A DNA stretch of 51,145 nt from positions 1 to 51,145 of the forward strand of contig JAHDQF010000075.1 of the NCBI GenBank assembly GCA_018433945.1, in the 5' to 3' direction. The stretch comes from Proteiniphilum sp. (lineage in GTDB: Bacteria; Bacteroidota; Bacteroidia; Bacteroidales; Dysgonomonadaceae). The position numbers were made by a program, and so were the translations under genes. The notes below the pieces were generated by a model that saw only the letters and a list, made by a program, of their open reading frames with translations, made no database searches and had not been told where the DNA came from. Shown piece by piece: positions 30,210 to 38,714 of the stretch (the first letter of the stretch is position 1; each line of letters opens with the position of its first letter).

Positions 30210-33200
30210 TCACCCTTGTTCCTGAAAATCCTTCGGAAGAATGCCAAATTGCTGCTGAAAACATTTGGCAAAGTAGGAAGGAGAGTTGAATCCCACCATG
30301 TAGCAGACTTCGTTTATTTTGTAATCATCCTGTTTCAAAAGCTGAGCCGCTTTTTTGAGCCGTTCCACCCGGATATATTCATTGGGTGTCAAATCCAATA
30401 TCCCTTTTACTTTCCGGTAAAAACTTGCACGGCTCATGTTAAAACGTTCTGCCATCTCCTCTACATTGAAATCAGCGTCGGAAATATGCTCATGAACTAC
30501 TTCATTCAACTTTTTAATGAATGTTTCGTCCGATTTGGTAAGTGCCACGGTCGCTGCACCTATGAAAGGGTGTTTCAGAAATGTTTCGCGCAGCTTCTCT
30601 CTGCTACGCAGCAAGTTGCTTATGCGTGCAAGCAATACTTCCACAGAAAAAGGCTTTTCCAGATAGGCATCTGCCCCGAGTTCATATCCCTGCACTTTGG
30701 ATTGTGCCATCACCTTTGCGGTGAGCAGGATCACGGGAATATGACTGTATTCGATATCCGATTTCACACGTTCAGTAAAGGCAAACCCATCCATTTCGGG
30801 CATCATCACATCCGCTACAATCAGGTTCACACTCGATTTTTTCAGTTGATCCAAAGCCTGGATGCCATTTTCTGCGGTAAGAATATGATAATGGGCAGAA
30901 AGAAATTTCGCTTCAAATTGAAGTAACTCCACATCATCGTCAACCAATAAGACGGTAGCCTTTTTTCTTTGATGATCCGCACCCTTCTCAATCCTGATCT
31001 CTTTCCGCTCCTGCTGATGGATTGAAGTCTCCTCCCCCTGCTGTACATTTCCTACCGGCAGTTTCAGATGGAACCGGTTATAGTTGCCCGTGTTCTCAAG
31101 GGTCAGGCTTCCGCCATGAAGTTCGGCCAGTGAACTGGCCAATGCAAGCCCTATTCCCGTTCCGGAAATGTTCTTTTCCTCCCCGTCATCGATCTGCACA
31201 AAAGGTTTAAAGATTTCTTTTTCATAGGCTGCAGGAATCCGTTCTCCGTCATTGATCATCATCAGATGAAATTCCCTGATTTCATTTTCACTGATATTTG
31301 CTTCCAGGCGGACATAGCGATCACAAAACTTCAGGGCATTGTTCAAAAGATTGCTGACGATCTTCAAGAAAGCCTCTTTGTCCAATTGAACAAACAGATC
31401 CTGTTCTGCCAGGTCTGTCTCCAGGGTGATATTTTTCTGTTTTGCCAGCGGTGTAAAGCGAATGATGGTTTCCCGGATCAGTTGAGTCACGTTCTGTGTC
31501 TGAAGAGTTAACAGATAGGCCTCCGATTCCGTTTTCCGGAAGTCGAGCAGCTGATTGGTAAGGTTGAGCAGCCGGTCTGTGTTCTTGCTCATGATCAACA
31601 GATTATCCTTCACGTTCTCAGAGACCTCCTCCGTCATCAATACATGATCCAGGGGCGCCTTTATCAGGGTCAGGGGGGTACGGATCTCATGCGCCACGTT
31701 GGTAAAGAAATTGATTTTGGACTGGTACAACTCCCGCTCTTTCAGTTGCTCAAAATCTTGCATCTGAGCCTGTTGCCTGAGCCTGTTGCGTACATTCAGA
31801 TAGCGTATCAGGAGATAGGTACCCATCAAAAGAAGCAAAAAATAAATCGAAAAAGCCAGCCGGGTACGCCAAAAAGGAGGTTTAATCCGGATGAAGAGCG
31901 TTTTCACATCTTTGATGGATCCTTTGCCGTTTTCTTCGGCAATCCCCAAAACAAGTTTATAATTACCGGGGTTTAAGTTTGAATAGACAATGGCCCGGTT
32001 ACCGGCTGCGGGGATCCAGGTATTATCAAACCCCTCCAGGATATAAAAAATCTGATCGGTGTCGGCACCGGCATAATCCAAACGGGCAAAATTGATGCTG
32101 AAAGAGTTCTGATCATAGGGCAAGGTGAGCGCATCCGTATAGATCATGCTCTTTTTCAGGGGTGATTGATTGCCAGCCGGACTTATTCGCTGATTGTTGA
32201 CAAAAAGGTCGGTAAAATAGATGGGAGCATTGGGCGGAGTCTCTTTAAAGCCGTTGGGGTTGAAACGTACAAATCCATCCAACGAACCAAAATAGATGAT
32301 CCCATCCCTGGTTTTATAACTCGATTGGTAGTTAAACTGATTTGTTTTCAGCCCGTTGTTGAGCGTATAGTTTTTAAACGTTCTTCTCTCCGGATCGAAC
32401 CGTACCAATCCGGAATTGGTGGATAACCAGAGTAAACCGTTGTTGTCGTCCACAATCTGATAGACCACATCGTTCGGCAGCCCATGAGAGCTGTCAATGG
32501 TTGAAAAAGTCTCACTTTCCCTGTCGAAGAGCCCAAATCCTCCGCCTTGTGTTGCGACCCATAATCTTCTTTTACTGTCTTCATATACAGCGGTGGTTTT
32601 ATTATATGGCAAGCTTCCGGGATCGGAGGTGTTATGCACAAATACCTTCCATTCATTGGTTGCCGGATTGAACCGGTAAAGTCCGTCCAAAAAGGTAGAG
32701 ATCCAGATAAAGCCATGGCTGTCCTCAAAAATATCCTGAATCGACATTCCTTTCAACTTTTCAACCCGATTGAAGTGATCATTTTTCTCATCATAGATAT
32801 CCACCCCGGATAAAGTACCTACCCACAAAACCCCCTGTCTGTCTTTACACAGGGCAAAAGGACTGTTCTGACTGATGGAATGCGGATCGTCAGAATGCGT
32901 ATAGGTAACCAGTTTACCTGTTTGAAGGTTATACCTGTTCAATCCCTTGGAAAAAGCGCCTATCCACAGATCATCGCCATCGTTGTACAGGGCGTGAATA
33001 TTGGTGTATAATGTTCTTAATGGCGGAGGCAGAGGAAGGAAAGATCCGGTTTCGGGATCGAAGAGGTTAATTCCTCCATCTTCCGTACCAATCCAGATAT
33101 TCCCGTTTGGAGCAGCACAAAATTCCCTGACCCGTTTACCGTTTAATCCATTGTTACCGGCTAACGGGTAAAACAGCTCGAAGCCATTCTGCTGATTGGA

Positions 33201-34220
33201 ATAGTAATCCACCCCGCCAAAATAGGAGCCGACCCATATACCTCCGTCCCGGTCCTTGTAGATGGAATATATGGCGTTATCTGACAATGAGTCATAAACA
33301 GTCCCGTCGTGACGCAGGTTAATCACCTCTTCCGTATCGGAATGATAAATATAAATCCCCGACTCAGTCCCTATCCAAAGGGTATTGGGATCGATCCTTT
33401 CGATACACCGGACGAATATAGGTTCACCCCGGGCGTCCTTTTCCAGTAAGATGCGATGTGTTTTATTGATGGTGTTGATCGCGATTAAGCCTTTTTGGGA
33501 GGTAGCAACAAGCAGCACGTTCTGCTGATCCATCATCACATCCGAAACTTCGCCCACGTGAGACATCAGTGTCTCGTCATCTTCCAGATTATAGCGGGTA
33601 ATTTCCTTTGTTTCCTTGTTGATATGAAGGAAGGGGGATGAGTAGGGAAATACCCAGACCCCTTTGTCGTTATCCGCACATAAACTGACCATTTTCATTC
33701 CGTCCTTCACCAAGGGAATTGCATAAAAATGAAGCGCTTCATCCGCAAGACTGTAATGATAGATTCCTTTGCTTTCAACTGAGATCCAGATGTCACCATC
33801 CTGGTCTGCCACCATTTCAGTGACAACTCCGATCACGGAGTCATTTTCGGCCGTCACGGCATTAAAACGTTGAAATTCCTCCTGGTGCACCTCATAGATA
33901 TACACCCCATCCTCAGTCGCCACCCAGATGTTATCATGCTTATCCTGCAATATGCGGTGAAAAACATTGTCTGTCAGCTTTCCATTGGGTGAAAATTTAA
34001 AGACTTTAAATGTGGTGCCGTCAAACCTGTTCAACCCATCTTTGGTACCAAACCACATGAATCCCTGGTTATCCTGAAAAATAGATCGTACCGTGTTCTG
34101 TGACAGGCCATTGTTGATGTTGTAATGTTTAAAGGAATAATTTGTGTTGCCATATAATCCCCCGCCGCTCAGGAGAAGCAGAGCCGATAGCAACACAAAA
34201 AATAGATTCGTTTTTTTCAT
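30210..34220 (-). CDS. Hybrid two-component system sensor/regulator (HTCS)
   Basis: One-protein signalling chain of 1336 residues from ATG 34220 (the frame opens with a TTG at 34232). After a signal peptide come about a dozen regulator-propeller repeats (SIFQDNQGFMWFGTKDGLNR type), a Y_Y_Y domain, and a membrane helix (AFSIYFLLLLMGTYLLIRYL). The cytoplasmic part has the H-box FTNVAHEIRTPL (His844), ATPase boxes NNALKF and GTGIGLALASSLAELHGG, a receiver (LLVDDD, phospho-Asp1137 in VADVMMPEMDGF) and a C-terminal AraC helix-turn-helix. HTCS proteins bind an oligosaccharide outside and switch on their utilisation locus. It lies 31 bp after GH92 on the same strand. Confidence 0.95.
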   Translation of the reverse strand: MKKTNLFFVLLSALLLLSGGGLYGNTNYSFKHYNINNGLSQNTVRSIFQDNQGFMWFGTKDGLNRFDGTTFKVFKFSPNGKLTDNVFHRILQDKHDNIWVATEDGVYIYEVHQEEFQRFNAVTAENDSVIGVVTEMVADQDGDIWISVESKGIYHYSLADEALHFYAIPLVKDGMKMVSLCADNDKGVWVFPYSSPFLHINKETKEITRYNLEDDETLMSHVGEVSDVMMDQQNVLLVATSQKGLIAINTINKTHRILLEKDARGEPIFVRCIERIDPNTLWIGTESGIYIYHSDTEEVINLRHDGTVYDSLSDNAIYSIYKDRDGGIWVGSYFGGVDYYSNQQNGFELFYPLAGNNGLNGKRVREFCAAPNGNIWIGTEDGGINLFDPETGSFLPLPPPLRTLYTNIHALYNDGDDLWIGAFSKGLNRYNLQTGKLVTYTHSDDPHSISQNSPFALCKDRQGVLWVGTLSGVDIYDEKNDHFNRVEKLKGMSIQDIFEDSHGFIWISTFLDGLYRFNPATNEWKVFVHNTSDPGSLPYNKTTAVYEDSKRRLWVATQGGGFGLFDRESETFSTIDSSHGLPNDVVYQIVDDNNGLLWLSTNSGLVRFDPERRTFKNYTLNNGLKTNQFNYQSSYKTRDGIIYFGSLDGFVRFNPNGFKETPPNAPIYFTDLFVNNQRISPAGNQSPLKKSMIYTDALTLPYDQNSFSINFARLDYAGADTDQIFYILEGFDNTWIPAAGNRAIVYSNLNPGNYKLVLGIAEENGKGSIKDVKTLFIRIKPPFWRTRLAFSIYFLLLLMGTYLLIRYLNVRNRLRQQAQMQDFEQLKERELYQSKINFFTNVAHEIRTPLTLIKAPLDHVLMTEEVSENVKDNLLIMSKNTDRLLNLTNQLLDFRKTESEAYLLTLQTQNVTQLIRETIIRFTPLAKQKNITLETDLAEQDLFVQLDKEAFLKIVSNLLNNALKFCDRYVRLEANISENEIREFHLMMINDGERIPAAYEKEIFKPFVQIDDGEEKNISGTGIGLALASSLAELHGGSLTLENTGNYNRFHLKLPVGNVQQGEETSIHQQERKEIRIEKGADHQRKKATVLLVDDDVELLQFEAKFLSAHYHILTAENGIQALDQLKKSSVNLIVADVMMPEMDGFAFTERVKSDIEYSHIPVILLTAKVMAQSKVQGYELGADAYLEKPFSVEVLLARISNLLRSREKLRETFLKHPFIGAATVALTKSDETFIKKLNEVVHEHISDADFNVEEMAERFNMSRASFYRKVKGILDLTPNEYIRVERLKKAAQLLKQDDYKINEVCYMVGFNSPSYFAKCFQQQFGILPKDFQEQG

Positions 34221-34251
34221 TGAAGCGCTCAAAATCTGAATGTCGTGACAA

Positions 34252-36531
34252 TTATCGATTGAATGATACGGAATAGGGTCTATCTTCCGGCCTTATGCCA
34301 CGCTTTTTATTGGGTTGATCATCCATTTTCATGGTCAAAGTCCCTCCTTTCGCTATATCCTCATAGCGGATATAGTTTTTTGTATGGATTTTACCGTTCA
34401 ATTCGGCCGACTGAATATAAACATTTTGTGCATTGTTCCCTTTTGCCTCAATCACAAACTGTTTCCCATCTTCCATCGTAATGGTTGTTTTTTCGAACAG
34501 CGGACTGCCCAGCACATACTGGTCGGTTCCCGGACAAACACTGTAAAAACCCATGGCACTTAACACATACCAGGAGGATGTCTGACCCTGATCTTCGTCA
34601 CCGGGATAGCCATTTTCGGTGGCATTATACAATTTATGCATCACCTCCCGTAATTTTTGCTGGGCTTTCCAGGGAGCACCGGCATAATTATAGAGATAGA
34701 TCATATGCTGTATGGGCTGATTTCCATGCGCATACTGTCCCATCTCTGCCATCTGCATTTCTGTCATTTCATGAATTTTATAACCGTATGTCCCCACATT
34801 CACCCTGTTGGGTACAGAAAAAACCGAATCAAGTTTTTTTACAAATTGTTCCTCACTCCCCAAAAGATGAATCAACCCTTCTATATCGTGAAATACAGAC
34901 CACAGATAATGCCATGCATTGCCTTCGGTATAAGGGCCGCCCCACTCAAACGGATCGAAATTGGGAGTCCACTTTCCGTTTTTATCCCGTCCGCGCATAA
35001 ATCCGACCTGCTTATCGAACACATTCCGGTAGTTGTACATTTGACGCGAAAATATCTCTTCATAAAACGATGAGCCGGTCATTCTTGCCAGGTTATACCC
35101 ACAAAAATCATCGTATGCATATTCCAGTGTCTTGGCAGTAGCCTCTCCATATTCGGGATAAGGAACGTATCCCAGCGTGAAATATTCTTTCCATCCGTGG
35201 CGACCGTTTGATGGTCCCCACGGGCCTTTGTTTGTTGCTTCATGAAAATATGCCTGCAGTGCTTTTTCGGGGTCGAATGTGTGGATACCCTTTGCCCAGG
35301 CATCGGCCAACAACGAGATGGCATGATTGCCGATCATGCTTCCCCCCTCACCCGGAAACGACCAGGATGGCAACCATCCACACTGTTCGTATGCATCGAG
35401 CAGAGCAGCCACATAACGACCGTGCATGGTGGGATGCAACAGCGCATTGAGTGGAAATTGCGCCCTGAAGGTGTCCCAGAAACCGGTATCAGTGAACATA
35501 TATCCTTCATGAATTTTTCCGTCGTAGGGACTGTAATAATAAGGGTTCCCGTTTTGATCCATTTCATAGAATTTGCGGGAAAAGAGGCTTGCACGGAAAA
35601 AACAGGAATAAAAAGTCGCTTTGTCATCTTCATTATCTCCTTCCACAAAAATGCGGTGTAAATGATCGTTCCATATTTTCCAGGCGGCATGCTTTGTCTG
35701 CTCAACTGTTTTGAACTGCCCCAACTCGTTTTTCAGATTGAATGCTGCCTGCTCCGCACTGATATAAGATGATGCGGTCTTAACCTGTACCTTTACCCCC
35801 GGATCAAACTCTACCCAGGCGCCAACGCCCTTTCCTTCACCTGCTGTTTCATTAGTCCGATTTTCATTGTTATGGTTCTCCCAGATTCCGTATCGGCGAA
35901 TGGGTTGATCAAACTCTATCACAAAATGGCTCTTGAAATTTTTATGGGAAAAGCGACCATTACTCACATACCCTACAATCTTATTTTCTTTCGGAATAAT
36001 CTCTACCCCGCTCATACCTGTATATCCATCCAACACGACAAATGAAGCTTTTCCTTTGGGAAAAGAAAAACGGATATGAGCCCCCCGCTCCACCGGTGAA
36101 ATTTCTGTCGTGATGCCATTATCAAGCAACACCTTGTAATAGTTGGGTTTCCCTGTCTCATTCGCATGACTGAATTTAGCCGCCCTGCGGTATTGATCAA
36201 GTGCCAACGTGCCCGTTACGGGCATCAGCGAAAACACCATATAATCATTGGTCCATGAACTGCATTGATGCGCCTGTTGAAATCCTCTGATTGAGTCTTT
36301 CTCATACTGATATTTCCATCCGTCACCATTGACTCCTGTTTGTGGAGTCCAGGTATGCATGGCAAATGGCAGCGCCGTGGTGGGATAGGTGTTTCCTCTG
36401 GTAAGCTCGAAGCGCGAGTTTGTTCCCTGCAACGTATTTACATATTGCACCAGATCGGTTTTCTGTGCCGGCAGCAAAAAACAAGTCATCAGGGCAATGA
36501 AGAGACTGATGGTTTTATGAATCCTGTTCAT
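34252..36531 (-). CDS. GH92 alpha-mannosidase
   Basis: 759-residue exported enzyme (signal SLFIALMTCFLLPAQ). The N-terminal beta-sandwich carries GNTYPTTALPFAMHTW, and the (alpha/alpha)6 barrel has the GH92 signatures GNQPIQHMIYLYNYAGAPWK and GDEDQGQTSSWYVLSAMGFY, followed by YVLGSPLFEK. Family 92 enzymes are calcium-dependent exo-alpha-mannosidases, mainly alpha-1,2, acting on N-glycans or yeast mannan. The one here sits among arabinan-type enzymes, which suggests glycoprotein as substrate. The gap to the upstream GH127 gene is 120 bp with no clear promoter. Confidence 0.93.
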   Translation of the reverse strand: MNRIHKTISLFIALMTCFLLPAQKTDLVQYVNTLQGTNSRFELTRGNTYPTTALPFAMHTWTPQTGVNGDGWKYQYEKDSIRGFQQAHQCSSWTNDYMVFSLMPVTGTLALDQYRRAAKFSHANETGKPNYYKVLLDNGITTEISPVERGAHIRFSFPKGKASFVVLDGYTGMSGVEIIPKENKIVGYVSNGRFSHKNFKSHFVIEFDQPIRRYGIWENHNNENRTNETAGEGKGVGAWVEFDPGVKVQVKTASSYISAEQAAFNLKNELGQFKTVEQTKHAAWKIWNDHLHRIFVEGDNEDDKATFYSCFFRASLFSRKFYEMDQNGNPYYYSPYDGKIHEGYMFTDTGFWDTFRAQFPLNALLHPTMHGRYVAALLDAYEQCGWLPSWSFPGEGGSMIGNHAISLLADAWAKGIHTFDPEKALQAYFHEATNKGPWGPSNGRHGWKEYFTLGYVPYPEYGEATAKTLEYAYDDFCGYNLARMTGSSFYEEIFSRQMYNYRNVFDKQVGFMRGRDKNGKWTPNFDPFEWGGPYTEGNAWHYLWSVFHDIEGLIHLLGSEEQFVKKLDSVFSVPNRVNVGTYGYKIHEMTEMQMAEMGQYAHGNQPIQHMIYLYNYAGAPWKAQQKLREVMHKLYNATENGYPGDEDQGQTSSWYVLSAMGFYSVCPGTDQYVLGSPLFEKTTITMEDGKQFVIEAKGNNAQNVYIQSAELNGKIHTKNYIRYEDIAKGGTLTMKMDDQPNKKRGIRPEDRPYSVSFNR

Positions 36532-36651
36532 TTAATTGATTTTTGGGGTTTAAAAATACTACGTTTGTTCCGGATAAACCGGGAAAAAGCCGCAAAGCGG
36601 GAATTGGGTAAGACATAAACAGCATGTTGGTAAAGTTGGCGACCTAAGCGC

Positions 36652-38712
36652 CTATTTATGGAAGACCGGAAATGCAGAAATCCTTAAACGGGCAGCCCCC
36701 ATCGGGATGAGTGTGATGTCATCTGTTGCTGTTTCAAATCGCTGATTCTCTTTTATGGGGAGCTCACCCGTAAGGCCATGATCATCCATACTCCATCCGA
36801 TCAGTTTTTTTCCTTTGGCCCTGATTTCGATGGGTACGGTTTCAACGGTAAACGGGTGATTATCGGATGGCCATGTTGTTTTAATCACCTCAAAATTTTG
36901 TTCCAGCGGCAGTGAATCATCTACCACCAATGCGTAGTTCCAATCGCTGGCGGGATAAATTTCATAACTGGGCCACTTTGCAGGATCGGCATTTTTCTGC
37001 CACTTGGAATCGCCAATCGCCGTTTCGATACTGTTCACTTTTTCATAATTTTCTTTGATTTTCAGGGAGAAGGTCAGCGGCCCATAGTTGATGCTCCGGC
37101 TATCCTGATTTACATGCCACACCGATTGCGACAGCTGCATGGGTACATGCAACACAATTTTATCACCCTTTTTCCACTCCCTTTCCAAACGGACATATTT
37201 TCCTGCCACCAGATTTGCGGAGATGGATTTTCCGTTGATCGTGAGCGATGGATTGCTTGTCCAGGAAGGTACTCTCAGATAGAGCGGAAATTCCACCTTA
37301 CCCGTTGTATTGATTGTGAATCGAATGGACTCTTCAAACGGGTAGTTGGTTTCTTCTGTGATCTCTATGGTTTCACCATTGCCCACTTTCACGCTTGCTT
37401 TACAGGCACCATAGATCACTGCGGCGATACCATTATCCGGTGTAGCCATCATGAGATGTTCAATGAAATAGGGCCATCCCTGACCGTGGTTATGCTGGCA
37501 ACAGCGACTGCTGAACGGGTTCATTGCCAGAAAGGGACCCTTGTTGTCGATTCCGGGGTGATGGTTTTTTGAATCACTGATGGTTTGGTTGGGAGCAGTG
37601 ATGTAACGCAGCGATTTCATATCAGGCATCATAGCGGCCGGGAAGGAGTTAAAAGCCACATTCTCACAATGCTCTGCCCAGAAGGGATCGCCTGTCATTC
37701 TCAGCAGGATCTCGTCCGATGCCATCTGCTCCACAAAACCGCATGTTTCCGTACCCTGACGGGGATCAACATATAACATCCGCGCATTTTCATCGGCCCC
37801 AAACATTCCCCCCGGCACTTGTCCGAATGTATTGCGTATGAGGTGATGTACATTGTAGGTTGCAATCAGATCGGCAGAATCTTTGGAGAGCATATACCAG
37901 GAGGCCGGCTCCCGGAAGCTCTGGGCAATATTCACATTGTGCCAGTTGGGCAGTGTGGATCGCTGTCGCCAGTTGGCCGTGTTTTTGTGTGTTTTCTCTG
38001 CCAGTTCCAACAGAAAAGAATCTCCTGTAATGTTGTACAACCAATAAACACTCAGTAGATTATCACCACCTCGACTGTTCTCCCAGTAATCCTCCAGGAA
38101 CAGATCATCCGGCAGGTTCAATTGCCATTTGAAATAGTTCGTCATTAAATCGATCACCCGCTCATCACCCGAATAATCATAGTAGGATTGCAGACACCAG
38201 ATCATGATCATATTACCCCACAAATCGGGTTTTCCGTTTTTCTCAATATAAGGGCCGAAATAACCATCGGCGCGCTGACTATTCAAAACGGCTTCAAGCC
38301 ATGATTTTGTCTCGTTGATCATCTCCTCATCGCCCAGGATATAAGCCATATCTCCGTACCCTTTCAGCCAATAGGGGACCTCTTCCCAACCGTAATCAGT
38401 CCCCGTACCCAGCCAGGCATTGTTCTCTTTATCGAGCCAGGCACTTATCTCTCCCAGTTGTCCGTTCAACCCGTTTTTTTGTAAGGACAATGTTTTCTGC
38501 AACCATCCCAATGGCTTAATATCGCCAACAGGGAGTTTGATAAAATGCTGAGGCAACAACGGAGCACGGTTCTGCCTGTAGTTTGCATTGACAGACGCCG
38601 TACCAGGCCTCTCCACGATGGTTACATCCGTTTTGCCGGCAGCAAACAGGGTCGCTGCGAGAAGAAAGAAAGTGAGGAAAGAGACTATAAATCCTGTTTT
38701 TGTACTGTTCAT
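36652..38712 (-). CDS. GH127/DUF1680 beta-L-arabinofuranosidase
   Basis: 686 residues with an N-terminal signal segment (LTFFLLAATLFAAGKT). An (alpha/alpha)6 barrel begins QHFIKLPVGDIKPLGWLQKT and is followed by beta-sandwich domains. The zinc-cysteine site of GH127 is visible: E-T-C in GTETCGFVEQM and the vicinal Cys pair in SRCCQHNHGQGWP. GH127 enzymes remove beta-L-arabinofuranose, classically from hydroxyproline-linked arabino-oligosaccharides of plant cell-wall proteins. It follows the DUF1793 gene with a 2-bp gap, so it is in the same operon. Related families share DUF1680, so the subfamily is not certain. Confidence 0.87.
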   Translation of the reverse strand: MNSTKTGFIVSFLTFFLLAATLFAAGKTDVTIVERPGTASVNANYRQNRAPLLPQHFIKLPVGDIKPLGWLQKTLSLQKNGLNGQLGEISAWLDKENNAWLGTGTDYGWEEVPYWLKGYGDMAYILGDEEMINETKSWLEAVLNSQRADGYFGPYIEKNGKPDLWGNMIMIWCLQSYYDYSGDERVIDLMTNYFKWQLNLPDDLFLEDYWENSRGGDNLLSVYWLYNITGDSFLLELAEKTHKNTANWRQRSTLPNWHNVNIAQSFREPASWYMLSKDSADLIATYNVHHLIRNTFGQVPGGMFGADENARMLYVDPRQGTETCGFVEQMASDEILLRMTGDPFWAEHCENVAFNSFPAAMMPDMKSLRYITAPNQTISDSKNHHPGIDNKGPFLAMNPFSSRCCQHNHGQGWPYFIEHLMMATPDNGIAAVIYGACKASVKVGNGETIEITEETNYPFEESIRFTINTTGKVEFPLYLRVPSWTSNPSLTINGKSISANLVAGKYVRLEREWKKGDKIVLHVPMQLSQSVWHVNQDSRSINYGPLTFSLKIKENYEKVNSIETAIGDSKWQKNADPAKWPSYEIYPASDWNYALVVDDSLPLEQNFEVIKTTWPSDNHPFTVETVPIEIRAKGKKLIGWSMDDHGLTGELPIKENQRFETATDDITLIPMGAARLRISAFPVFHK

Positions 38713-38714
38713 TT

